Shown here piece after piece: positions 39,601 to 49,706 of a DNA stretch of 64,000 nucleotides (its first letter is position 1; each line of letters opens with the position of its first letter). The DNA comes from Oryzias latipes (lineage: Eukaryota; Chordata; Actinopteri; Beloniformes; Adrianichthyidae), in contig NC_019859.2 of the NCBI RefSeq assembly GCF_002234675.1, forward strand, positions 10,567,983 through 10,631,982, in the 5' to 3' direction. Below the pieces are notes generated by a model. That model made no database searches and was not told the DNA's origin. It saw only the letters and a list, made by a program, of their open reading frames with translations. The position numbers were made by a program, and so were the translations under genes.

Positions 39601-41969
39601 CAAGTATCAACTAGTTGGTGATGTGTATACCCAATAAAACTTACAGCAGCACCAGATTTTCCTTTTTACAGCAATGAAGTCTCACTTTAGTTCAAGTGTG
39701 ATGCTCTCAGATCTCATCCTTCCTTTTCCTGTCTTGCATCTATACCTCCTGAAGCATTTTTTTCTCATCTTCCCCCTTCTCTGCATTTCTTGACTTGACT
39801 GTCTGGAAGTGGGTCACAGACTGCAGCTGTGCTAAAAGCCTCGTCTGGTAAGAGCAGCTCGTCTAAATAAATCACTATAGGATCAACAGCCTCAAGAGTG
39901 ACTCATCAGAAAAAAATACTCAGAGGAACCAAAGCTGCTCAAAAGAAAAGGTCCATGCTCGCTTGTGTATATATGTGACATAAAAATCTCTCACACTGTA
40001 AATTGCCCATGGCAACAGCCACTGAAAAATGTAAACAGCACTGTAGCTGAAGTATTTTTCCCCACATTGTGTGCCTTTTGAGTTGGACTCCAATCCATTT
40101 TAGCTTGGATTCTGGCGGCCGTTGGGATCTGCAGTTCTGACTTTGGACCAGTAGACAAGTACTAAAATTAAAACGTTAAGGAAATTGCTATGTTAAAGTA
40201 TTTAAAATGCAATGTATACACATTTTCTAAATTACAATTAAAACCAATTTGTCTTTTTGTCATTGTTTGTCGCCCTCTAGCGGCCAGTATTTTTAATCTT
40301 TTTTTTCCTCTCATTTTTCCAAGAGTCCGCCTTAAAAATCAGGGACAAAACTAGAAATTTCAGAACGTTTTGATAAAAAAACATTGTTCTGTGTAAAAAT
40401 AATCTTTACACCTAATAAATAAAAATAAAAGGAATGTGTGCCTGTGATAATGAATGGTCTTGCCGTTTGTTTTTTTAATCAAGAGAGCAGTTGAGTCATT
40501 TTTTGGTTGGTGACCAAAAAACCCTGCTTATTTTGAAGAGAGTTGATGAAGAAAACTTGACCTGGATCTCCTGAGCCAAACTAAGAGAACCTAATCCAAA
40601 ACCTCAGGCACACCTCCTGACAAATATGTGCTAATCCCTCATATTCCAAACTGATCCCAGGCTTTTTTGAATGTAAATCATGTGACATCCAGCAAAAACT
40701 CCATTAAAGCACTTATTAAAAATGAAGCGGTGATTGAAGCCAACATGATGAATGAAGCCAACGTGAAATGTCAAGCTGCCATTTTTGCAGTTTAATGAGA
40801 AAACGCCTCAAAGGTCAGAGGATCGTGCGTGATACTTTTGTATTATGGCTGTCTTAAATATTTGTAATTTATGGAACATTCAAACATGTTAGCTCCAAGA
40901 CTATAAATATGCTCTTTGTTAGAATTTGAAGAGGAGTAGAAGATGTTTAGCCTATATGAAAAGATTTAACAAACAGGAAAAATTGTGTCTCAATTTAAAA
41001 AAGACATACAGAAAGGTGTTGATCTTCTATATTTGAGGCCAGACTTTCAGGAAACCATGTTTTTGTTACGAATGAAGTTTGCAAAGCATTTTGGGATGCC
41101 TTCATTTTGACATGTTGCACAGTATTCTCTAAGCAAACTATATTTTTGGTAAGATCAATGAAATATATACTTTACTGGGTTTCCTAAACACAAAAAACTT
41201 TTAGCATCTTTTATATTTATTAAAATGGGATATCATGAAGATAAACGTCAGTTTTAACACTAGATGGCAGCATTTAATGCTTATAATGTATCTTTTTGAA
41301 TCAACAGACCATCATTTCTTTATCTGCTGTTCTGTTTTAACTTTGTGCCGAACTGACTTGAGGGACAAATGCTTTGCCATCAAATTTAGATTTGTGGAAT
41401 CTCAATGTTGGAAAAGAACAAATGAAATCCAATAAGCACAATTACATGGGAGCCATTAAAGAAACTGGGACTGTGTGTTCCAGATTTAGAGATTACAGAC
41501 CTGCTACCCTGTGTGACCTGGAAACGCGGAGCCGTGTCGCTGTCCTTAGTGCTGAAAGCAGCAAGTAAGGCAGACATACAAATTACAGCATGTTAGAAGC
41601 CTAAAAGATGATTTTGATTTATTTATTTTTTAAACAAAAAAAGAAAAAAATATTAGACAGTCTTAAAATAAAACAAGAGTCTAAAATTCTGAGGAAGAAA
41701 AGTTGAAACACATGAATAATCTCTCTCATGAAGACGGGTCATGACAAGGACCCGAATGCACGCAGCCGGCCTCGCCAGCCTCCAGACCTAACTCAGTAGA
41801 AAATCTTTGCTCAAACTTTGAGTAACTTATCTGAAGATGATCTGTGTGGCCGAGGAGGCTAAAATACCCTCCTAACATTAACTCCCGGGAATGTTGGACG
41901 TGTGTAATCACAAACAAAAGCTACTGTACCAAATATTACCATTGATTTTCTCAGAAGTTCAAATACTTA
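36676..41969. other. No gene recognised
   Basis: Apart from the LINE tail near 37.8 kb this is AT-rich sequence with no frame over 85 codons, no splice-bounded exon and no clear repeat structure. Confidence 0.4.
37790..37867 (+). repeat. LINE 3' tail
   Basis: AAGCCCATTGAGACGACTGT followed by a TTGGGCTACACAAATAAAAT end and an AATTGAA tail. Same family as 42130-42196 and 47755-47835. Confidence 0.6.
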
Positions 41970-42196
41970 TTTGCAGCAGTAGCATACAAATGGGAGAGGA
42001 TTCCTCCTTTGTGTGGAATCCTGAGGTTTCTTCCTTTTTTTCCCCCCGGAATCCGTTTTAGTTTAGCCAATACCTATTAAATTGTATGAATTCATGTTCT
42101 TTATGATTTAATGTTTACTATACGATTGCCAGTATGAAGCCCATTGAGACGACTATGGTTGTAATATTGGGCTATAAAAATAAAATTGAAATAAAT
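41970..42196 (+). repeat. LINE 3' tail, longer copy
   Basis: Starts near GGAGAGGATTCCTCCTTTGT and ends GAAGCCCATTGAGACGACTA, then TTGGGCTATAAAAATAAAAT. The longer body matches, in reverse, the copy at 47755-48060. Confidence 0.6.
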
Positions 42197-42786
42197 TATT
42201 TCAAAAACCATACAATGAGTTCCAGATGTTTTTTGTAGATCGTCTCTCACAGTGGACATGCACCTAAGATGAAAATGTCCGACGCCTGCATGATTTCCAA
42301 GTGGAGGAACTTGCTAAAACGCAGGATGCTCAAATACTTTGCCTCACCGTGTTTTTGCAGTTAATCGTCTGTGATTCACTCTTTTCTTCACAGATATCTG
42401 TATAAATCTTTATAATCGAAGTGGAGAGGACTCAGACGTCAGGATGTTACCTCATCCCTGCATTGCCTGCATTGGGGTCTAACACCATTAAAATAGACAA
42501 CCTTAAGACGACAGATCACCACTTTAGTCTGCTGCGGGTGAAGATCCAGTAACTTTAATCCCATTGACGCAGCAGGAAGCCAGGCTTCTTATGGGAACAG
42601 GAACAAAAGCCTGGGGGAAGTTATAAATGGTCAAACGAGAACGGATTAAGAAAGGGCTCAGACAGGATGTAACCAGACCACATCCAAGACATTTTGGTGA
42701 GGAGGGACATTTCCTGACAGCTCCTGCTGAGGATTGCAGCTCCCGCCACCTCCTTGACAGTGAAGAACTCCTCTCCGGTCCTCACC

Positions 42787-42996
42787 ATGGAGTCTGCCAC
42801 ACAGTCGCTGTCTGCGAACACAGCTTTCCACAGAGAGACCTTCCCCAGAAGGGCACTGCGAGGGGCCTCCAGAGGAGCATCGTCCCACTTTGTGGGGACC
42901 TCCATCATGATCCTGTCGTCCTTCGCGATATCGACTTTAGCTATGAACTGTGTGAAGAAGATCCAGGAGTCCAGACACAAAACCAACGGCAACTAG
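42787..42996 (+). CDS. Unrecognised 69-residue single-pass membrane microprotein
   Basis: ATG in a good context (CTCACCATGG), 69 codons to TAG, upstream in-frame stop at 42715-42717. The basic N-terminal half (RETFPRRALRGASRG, about 17-31) is followed by a hydrophobic helix about 35-56 (FVGTSIMILSSFAISTLAMN) and a short charged tail (KKIQESRHKTNGN), the layout of a small mitochondrial or ER membrane protein. Codon choice is that of an expressed fish gene: AAC, AAG, TTC, CAC and ATC prevail, unlike the AT-rich surroundings. A pyrimidine-rich acceptor (CCACCTCCTTGACAG) just before the frame suggests a spliced 5' leader. A polyadenylation variant ATTAAA lies at 43423-43428. It converges on rnaseh2a. 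I do not recognise the family; function is unknown. The antisense 123-codon frame looks like a shadow. Confidence 0.6.
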   Translation: MESATQSLSANTAFHRETFPRRALRGASRGASSHFVGTSIMILSSFAISTLAMNCVKKIQESRHKTNGN

Positions 42997-43598
42997 AAAC
43001 CAAGGATCCATTTATGTTCAACCCCGGCAACTAAGGAGGAATATATTTTTGTAAGAACATTAGCATCAGGATTGTTTTTTTTTATTAGTAAAATGCAGTA
43101 TTTGTTATGTCGTGTGTAAAGTGTCTTCAAGGAACAAAAGCCTGCGGACACCGAAGGAGATGAAGATCCATCTCAACTAGACTGTTCTGACATCTGGATG
43201 ATGGTCGCTTTTGGCCGTTTTGGGACTAAAAGTGATGCAGTTGAAGGTTTTTTTTTTTTATGCTATGCAGTAAAAACCATCAGACCTTATACTCCTTTTG
43301 TGTCATTATAGCTGAGGAGTTTTCTAAACCAAAAGGAGAAAAAAACAAACTTTTACCTCTAAGTGTTGAGGAATTGGAAAATTTGTTTGTGTGGCTGTAG
43401 AAACCAGGGTGTTTTTCTTTTAATTAAATGTAAAAATTGTCAGCTACAAAGCCTGTTTTTAGTGTTAAGCTTCTCCTGAGTCGATTTTACATTTTCTTAG
43501 GGGGACAGATGTGGAATTAAAACTACCAACCTTTGCTGTGAAGCTGTTTTTTGTTCAAAAATTTCTGGGATGCATTTGTTGTTCCAAGTTGTGAACAA

Positions 43599-43604
43599 TT
43601 TATT
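43599..43604 (-). terminator. rnaseh2a: rnaseh2a polyadenylation signal
   Basis: Minus-strand AATAAA 46 nt beyond the stop codon, giving a very short 3' UTR. It lies about 0.6 kb from the end of the convergent plus-strand microprotein frame. Confidence 0.6.
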
Positions 43605-43650
43605 GCAAAAAAGAAGGGAGAAAAAAAAAGGGAAACTAGTCACAGTGCGT

Positions 43651-43807
43651 TTAGAGACTGCTCAGGCCCCTCAGCCTCCTGTCGGTGAAGAAACGGTGCG
43701 TTTGGCGGCTTTGGTCGTCACTTCCAGCTGATGCGCTGAAGAACGACAGCATGGACTTGTTGTTCAGCCGCTTGGCCGCCTTCTCCCCGTCCTCTTCATC
43801 GTCATCC
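43651..43807 (-). CDS. rnaseh2a: rnaseh2a exon 8 (last)
   Basis: Acceptor GATTCCGTCCTCAG; encodes an acidic stretch, the PIP-like NKSMLSFF and [15 protein letters not shown] before TAA. The tail resembles the HRYF...SL ending of vertebrate RNASEH2A. Confidence 0.93.
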
Positions 43808-46800
43808 CTGAGGACGGAATCAACAAGGTCATCAGTCACACGGAGGTTAGACCCTGAGCTCACATGAGCTTCAGACATCGGGAGTGAGCTTTTTACACAC
43901 TGGTTTGAAGCAGCGGTCCCCCTGGGCCGGTACCAGTCTGTGAGACAGTTGGGACCACGTCACAGAAAAAAAACAACCACACCCTATTTTTTTTTCCTGT
44001 CTCATTTATAATCCGATTCTGATGTTAGTTTTGTTTCGGGAAAAACTCCTCACGCCATCCGACTGGCTCTTGACACGTCAAGTTGCTCGGTCACGTGTCT
44101 CAAAGCGACCGCATCGACTGCTAAATTGAAACCCTCAAGTTAGCAAAGTTATAAAAAAATTAAGGTATTTAGAACGTTTCTTTTTGCAGAAAAGAGCCAG
44201 TGAGGAAACAGAAGCTGGATTCAACAGACAAAAATCAGGCGTCTTTACTCCAAATATGGATTTATTGCAACAGTTGTTCCCAAAAACCATAATAATACTA
44301 TCAAATGTTACGAGGACGGTGATAATAAAGATGGATTCACGTTTCTAATTATATCTATTAAATATCCGTGTTTTTGACCACTTTTGTATTCAAAGGCTGA
44401 AGTTGGTGTTGAATTTTTTTTATCTTACCTTATGTGTTCAGCCATGTGTTTAAGAAAATCTAAATCACGTTTTAATGGTTCCTACATGAAATCTAGTGTA
44501 AAAATACAGCTGTGGATATTTTAGAGAGGAAGAAGACAAACTTTACCCTTAAAGGTCAAAGGAAACGTCGACGTCAGCCTGGTACAGACTGTACCGTGAA
44601 AATATTGTCTGACATTAGATAGGTCAGACAAATAGGTTAGAGACCACTCCCTTAGAGTGCATTTAAATGCACACGTTTAATCATTTCAATCAGGTTGATC
44701 ATTTCTAGAAGCTTCTGGTCGACTTGAAAGACCTGAGAACAAAAAGGCCAAAGGTGAGGAGGAGTTTACCAGTGAACCGTCACAGCCTTGCTATCCAGCA
44801 GAGTTTGGGCTGTACTCCAGCTGAATCGCACAAACTGCGGATACCCGAACACGGGGTCCAGGTACTTCAGCAGCCACGCTTTGGTCTTTGGGTCTGAATA
44901 GACAGGACACAGGAAATCTCAAAACCAGATTATCAATTCTTTCTATTTTTCATGCTGATTTAAAAAAAAAAAAGGCCTGTGACCCGCATTGCTGTTACCG
45001 TTAGGATATCCAGACCCATAATCTGCATCCACGTCTCCTAAATCTTCTGCAAACTTCCAGCCTTTTACAACGCGGTCCCTGGCAACCTGACCATTTTTTG
45101 GTGACAAAATAGCAATTTTTTTAAATCGAATCAGACCGGACATTAAAGCAGAAACAAACACACTGAAAATAATTAAGAAGTGAAAAAGTTTCATCTGGAT
45201 AAAACATTTTAAGCTCAACTGATCCAGCAAATTGAGAATCTGAAATTTTAAAGCTCTGCTTCTCATCCTGGATTTAGTGAAAGTAAAGACCATCCAGAAA
45301 CTTCTTGCAGGAGAAAATACAATCTTTTAACAAAAACAAGGTTGTGATCAGCATCTAAAATGTATTCTGAACCCTCAGGAACTATCATGTAAACTGGAAG
45401 AAATGGAAAAAGTTTAGCCTAAACCTATAAACCTTTCACACATGTGGTCATCTTTTAAATAACCAAAAATCTGACAGACAAAAGCGGTTTTGTCATTTTG
45501 CTTCAAGTTGACATTTTAAAAGTGTGTTTGAAATCAAAATGATGAATTTCTGTACGTTTGTTTCAAATTTGACTTCAAACAGGTAGATGCGACACACAAG
45601 ATTAATCGACCTTTCACCTTTGCACAGATACTGGCCGCACTGACGACGGGGAAGAGGGAGTCGGCTTTTGGTCTAACGGTGACCTCAATACCAGGAAACC
45701 GCTGTGAAAGTTTCTCCTCGTACTTCTCTGCCGGACCAACTGTGTCCACGTAGATCTGCAGACCGGACAAGACAGAGGAGGGGTGGAGCAAGTGAGGGTG
45801 GAGAAGAAGAAGAGTGACTGGAAGCACATCTACCACAAAATAAGTGACAATGTCGCAAAAGAAAAAAACCAAACCTGACAAAAACACAAAGCGTAAGTGC
45901 TTTAAAGTGGGGCTGGGTTGATAAAATCGAGATAAATAAATTAATAATTGATCCCTAAACGTAGAAATCGATCTTTTATGCCTTTCCTTTTGTGAAAACC
46001 CATAGTCTGCTTGCTTGATGCTAACATATGATGGAATTTCCCATAGGACAGCTAATAGCTAACAGCTGTATAAACTCACAGGCAGGAATTTTTCAAACTC
46101 TTTAAACTTAAACCTTTTTTAAGTAACTATTTGCGGTCTAATGCAGTTTTTTGCTGCAATTTTCAAAAATAAAGTGTAACGGTGGCGAAACGGAAACACC
46201 CTCCAGAAGAGGCAGAACATTCATTTTTGCAATGAGCCAATTTAGGGCCTTTACAAGGTTATTGATCTGCATATTTTTGTTGAAGCTTATCCTGTTTACA
46301 ATTTTACAGTATGTGAACTATGTCAGATTGATATGAATATCTTCAAAACATATACAGATTATTGTTGTATAGCCCTACTTTAAACACAGACTCCGATGAA
46401 AATGGTGTTCTTTACATGTTCTTGTAGCATTTTTTTCTGACGAGGACATGTATAAAGAAATTTGAGCTCCAGATTGTTCTTCTGTATCTAAATTGTTGTG
46501 AATTAGGACCAGATAAAAAAAAAGTGTTTTGTGAAATAGAAAATTGCTTTGCGTTCTCACCAATGGGGAGGGGAAGGGGGCCATGGTTGAACCGTGCCAA
46601 CCGTCCCACCCACCACTCAGAGGCAATTTTGTAACCCTTGTGCTATCCTAGGCATTCCAACATTGGGAGTTGAGTCATCTAGACCCACTAGACAGTGCGC
46701 TGAGCATTTTTTCTTTAATTATGTGTGATCTTCACTGGTGTCCATGGATTACATGAAATCTTTCCACCTTTATCCACCTTTGTCATGGTAGGAAGAACAC

Positions 46801-49104
46801 GTCAAAGTAAGGGTGGGGTCATCTAAGATAGCACAAGGGTTAATGAACTACTACTCTTCTTCAGAAACTATGTCTTTTTTTTCTTCTTTTGGCTGAAAAC
46901 GACATCAGAATCAGAATCAGAGATACTTTATTGATACCACACGTGGGAAATTTGTTTGTCACCATAGCAACTGAGAGCAGAGGGAAAAAAAAGACTTAGA
47001 ATTAAGTAAAAAAAAAAAAAAAAGCAAGAACAACAAAATGTAGCATAAATACAGACATCAAGGTATTATAGTTTAAAAAGCTATTTACAGACATAATCAT
47101 ACAGACATAATTAAGACATAATCTTAATTAAAAGATCGCTTTTATTTACATAAAACGATAGTGTGGCGTACCTCTTTAAGCTGCACTCCACTGTCCAGGG
47201 CGTACTGTATTAGCCCAATGGCGGTATCGTGTGAGAGCGCATTCAGGTTGTATTTTGTCCTATAAGTAAAAGCAAACATGAAGCTACGGTTTGTGAATCA
47301 CTGAACAATGACCATGAGATCTGGACACGCCTTACCTTTGTAACATACTAGTGGAGATGGTGTTGGGTGAAAGAACATGCAAAGCCCAGCCAACATAACT
47401 TTTGGCTTCATCCAGGTTGTGGAAAAGTCTTTCTCTTTCTTCTTCTGTCAGCGTCTTTGAATCTGGAAATAAGGGCAAAGTTAAAAAATGGGGGAAACGT
47501 TCAAACATTTTTCGAAATGGTCAAGAAAGTTGTGCATACTTGATTAGAAGAAAGAAGGAAAACCTGGTGAAATAGCGCTTTGGGATTTTATCTAAAATGT
47601 AAAGCGCATTCTAAATAAAATTTATTATTATTATTATTAAATGTGGGCATTAAATAAACGCAGAGGAACATGTAAATTCATCTAAGCATTGTGTTCTATA
47701 CTTAGAACTGTTAAAAGTCAAGAAGAGAGTCTGCATTTTATTTTGTTACAAGATTCAAGTCAATTTTACTTACTTATATAGCCCAATATTACAACAATAT
47801 TCATCTCAATGGGCTTCAAACGGGCACTTCATGTAATAAACATGAATCACAAAGAACATAAAGTCATAGAATTCAATAGGTATTGGCTTAACTAAACAGA
47901 CTAAACTAAACTGGGCACCACTCCCTTTAGACCCTCCTTCACTGTAAGGAAAAATTCCAGGGGAAAAAAACAGATTCCGGGGAAAAAAGAAGAAGACGAC
48001 TCAGGGGTGTCCATATGAAGGAGGGATCCTCCCCCAGGACGGACAGGTGATGTACCACAATTCTTAGAGAAGAATAAACATATCTAACTCTGCAAGATGG
48101 ATTAGAGTCCCAGACAGGAGAAGCAGAGGAATCGATTTATTTCAAGCAATCAAAAAGAAAAATACTAAATACAAACAAAAGAGATATATGTTAATATATG
48201 AAAGTCCCACTCCAATCTTTTGACCCATTGTAAAAGCGTTCCCAGTGGTCTTTTAGTTATAATTATGCCCTTTTTAGCCAAAACCCAAAAACGAAACTTC
48301 AATTAGGTTCGATTCCCAGGGTGTGCAATGTACTTTACCCGGTGTAAGTCACTGGGCAAGACCGTTTGTGCTGCTGCCCAACTATGTAACCACGAAGTCT
48401 GGGTCCCCTTGTTCCAGTTCCCAGTACGGATAGAATACAGGGGGTCAGGAAGGGCATCCGGTGTCAATCACTCTGTCTAACCATTTGTTAAACCAGTTAA
48501 AGCTGATTCCCTAAGTGGATTTGCCGAAAGGCCTTGAAGACCACAATGTTGCAGGAGTTTGTACAGGAAGTGGTACAACTAAAGATAAGAGCTGGGGCAG
48601 AATATGAATGAGATGGGCAAATATATTTGATTTTGTTAAGAAAATATATGAAAACTGGTTGTTGTTCAAGTGGAACTGGAAGGATTAAATAATTCCAAGG
48701 ATGAAACCCTGGCTCTTAATCTGAAAGGAGGGGACGACTGAGGACAAGGGGAAATAATGGTCAACACCGTTGTACAGGTGTGAACACACCTAGACCGCCA
48801 ATGTAACAGAAGAACCAGTAGTACCTGCAACTTTCAAGTCCTTCAGCTCCTGTTTTTTAGACACTGGACAGAAACATATTCCATACACCATGGGTCCTAG
48901 ATGAAAACAAGAGCACTGTGATAAAACGCACACAAGTAAACATACCTTCCTAAAACTTTAATGACAAGCTAGCATACCCAGCACAGGCCCCCTGCCCGCC
49001 TCGTCAATCCCCAGACAGCAGTCCTCCGTCCTGCAGATGTCAGGGATCTGGGAGGAAAGCCGGCAGCTGACAGTGTTATCTGCTTCAAACGGACCCAGGT
49101 CCAT
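43651..49104 (-). CDS. rnaseh2a: Ribonuclease H2 catalytic subunit A, complete, 8 exons
   Basis: Catalytic subunit of RNase H2, the nuclear enzyme that cuts at ribonucleotides embedded in DNA and degrades RNA-DNA hybrids. Exons in transcript order: 48978-49104, 48825-48896, 47336-47462, 47172-47259, 45618-45755, 44999-45086, 44770-44893, 43651-43807; all GT-AG, frame intact, 306 residues, close to the 299 of human. Catalytic residues in the type 2 RNase H pattern: D34 and E35 in GIDEAGRG, D142 in IYVDTVGP, D170 in [10 protein letters not shown]. Also present are DSKTL (67-71), ARDR (R187) and the DYGSGYPND loop with Y211, the tyrosine used for junction ribonucleotide sensing. The C-terminus has an acidic linker and NKSMLSFF (271-278), a PIP-box-like PCNA motif. 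Human residue numbers match directly for D34/E35 and are offset by one afterwards. No disabling change seen. Confidence 0.97.
44770..44893 (-). CDS. rnaseh2a: rnaseh2a exon 7
   Basis: Acceptor CCTGTCTATTCAG; encodes [20 protein letters not shown] and [13 protein letters not shown], typical of the C-terminal part of the catalytic fold. Donor CACTG|GTAAAC. Confidence 0.93.
44999..45086 (-). CDS. rnaseh2a: rnaseh2a exon 6
   Basis: Acceptor AAAAAATGGTCAG with a weak pyrimidine tract; encodes [15 protein letters not shown] and DYGSGYPN, both conserved in eukaryotic RNase H2A. Donor AACG|GTAACA. Confidence 0.93.
45618..45755 (-). CDS. rnaseh2a: rnaseh2a exon 5
   Basis: Acceptor CTTGTCCGGTCTGCAG; holds two catalytic aspartates ([15 protein letters not shown] and [18 protein letters not shown]). 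Donor AAAG|GTGAAA. Confidence 0.95.
45906..46378. repeat. GGCTGGGTTGATAAAAT repeat, copy 2
   Basis: Starts GGGGCTGGGTTGATAAAAT and ends TGTATAGCCCTAC, so GGGCT and AGCCC form short inverted ends. It lacks the MITE found in copy 1 and so serves as the empty-site comparison. Lies in an rnaseh2a intron. Confidence 0.6.
46379..46910 (-). repeat. 570-bp-family element split by a piggyBac-type MITE
   Basis: Left part 46379-46630 (GATGAAAATGGTGTTC... ACCACTCAGAGGCAATTTT) and right part 46844-46910 (TGAACTACTACTCTTCTTCA) are adjacent in uninterrupted copies; the MITE at 46631-46843 separates them. It lies in an rnaseh2a intron. Confidence 0.65.
46631..46843 (+). mobile_element. piggyBac-type MITE, copy D, nested insertion
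   Basis: Ends GTAACCCTTGTGCTATCCTA and GATAGCACAAGGGTTAA. It splits the 570-bp-family copy at 46379-46910, whose undisturbed version would read through a TTTTTAATGAAC target containing TTAA. Confidence 0.8.
46908..47120 (-). repeat. LINE 3' tail with ATTCTGATTCTG end
   Basis: The minus strand ends TTTCCCACGTGTGGTATCAA, TAAAGTATCTCTGATTCTGA, the well-known fish L2-type tail with TTCTGA short repeats. Intronic in rnaseh2a. Confidence 0.6.
47172..47259 (-). CDS. rnaseh2a: rnaseh2a exon 4
   Basis: Acceptor TTTTACTTATAG; encodes [20 protein letters not shown] and the segment ending LKE. Donor GAG|GTACGC, phase 0. Confidence 0.93.
47336..47462 (-). CDS. rnaseh2a: rnaseh2a exon 3
   Basis: Acceptor CCTTATTTCCAG; begins within the Asp codon of the DSKTL motif and continues through [19 protein letters not shown]. 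Donor AAAG|GTAAGG. Confidence 0.93.
47755..48060 (-). repeat. LINE 3' tail in rnaseh2a intron 2
   Basis: The minus strand reads CATTGAGATGAATATTGTTG and then TTGGGCTATATAAGTAAGTA; upstream it carries the GGATCCCTCC and CCGGAATC blocks seen at 41970-42060. Confidence 0.6.
48201..48301 (+). repeat. 570-bp-family element, first 100 bp only
   Basis: AAAGTCCCACTCCAATC terminus and AGCGTTCCCAGTGGTCTTTT; it ends abruptly where the tRNA-like repeat begins, in an rnaseh2a intron. Confidence 0.6.
48302..48600 (+). repeat. tRNA-like SINE, 5'-truncated
   Basis: A perfect Pol III B box, GGTTCGATTCC at 48306-48316, is followed by a body with GGTCAGGAAGGGCATCCGG, a motif of fish SINEs. No A box precedes it because the upstream sequence belongs to the 570-bp family. 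It is a repeat, not a tRNA gene. Confidence 0.6.
48825..48896 (-). CDS. rnaseh2a: rnaseh2a exon 2
   Basis: Acceptor TTTTCATCTAG; encodes [20 protein letters not shown] and the residues before DSKTL. Donor GCAG|GTACTA. Confidence 0.92.
48978..49104 (-). CDS. rnaseh2a: rnaseh2a exon 1
   Basis: Start [10 protein letters not shown]; carries the first two catalytic acids in [11 protein letters not shown]. Donor CTGG|GTATGC, phase 1. Confidence 0.93.
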
Positions 49105-49410
49105 GACTACCCACGGCGAGAGTTTTCAAACTAAACTACAAACCCACACGATGAATTCTACAAATTCTAAGCGAATGGTCTTTCCTGATACGATTACTGA
49201 ACGCAACTACTAGCTAGCGGCTAACTGCTTCTTCTGTGGTCGAACTGTAGAGTTTGTTTTATCAGTACAATAAGAACGCAGGAGTCGCGGTTCTCACAGT
49301 AAAACGCTTTAGATGAAATACGGATATAGAAGGAAGATTCAACGTTCTAACTTGTTTTCTTTGGAGCAGGTTTGGCGCCGCGGATATGACGTCAAAAAAT
49401 AATTTGTTTA
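49105..49410 (-). promoter_or_regulatory. rnaseh2a: rnaseh2a promoter with E2F-like site and CRE
   Basis: Just upstream of the start codon the plus strand shows TTTGGCGCCG (49371-49380), matching the E2F consensus TTTSGCGC, and 7 bp further the full palindromic CRE TGACGTCA (49387-49394). There is no clear TATA box. RNase H2 activity is linked to replication and repair, so an E2F site is in keeping; actual binding is inferred. Confidence 0.5.
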
Positions 49411-49589
49411 TCCGGTGGCTTCAAAAGGACGTGCCGCCACCTGCTGGACTGGAGACAGACCTGCAGTCAAAATGATTTTAAACATTTTGATTCAGCAACA
49501 AACAAATCTGAAAACAAAAGTAGAAAAAGAATCCCAATAAATACATAAACAAATAGCTATGAAAGGTTAAACATTTTTTAAAGTATACA

Positions 49590-49706
49590 GTCAATGTTCA
49601 TTACATATCTGTTATTTTTAATAGAGCTACAGTAACAAGGCAATTTCCCCTTTGTGGATCGATAAACTCTATTCTATTATTTTCTATTCTATTCTATTCT
49701 ATTCTA
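49590..49706 (+). repeat. LINE 3' tail with (TATTC)n end
   Basis: CAAGGCAATTTCCCCTTTGT then GGATCGATAAACTCTATTCT and five-base TATTC repeats to 49706; typical 3' end of a truncated fish LINE. Confidence 0.6.

Noticed and set aside
42621..42992. 123-codon minus-strand frame opposite the microprotein
   Set aside because: Codon choice fits the plus-strand frame; the minus frame lacks a good start context, splice partners and any known domain.
48306..48316. tRNA gene suggested by a Pol III B box
   Set aside because: No A box or cloverleaf precedes it; the downstream body matches a SINE.
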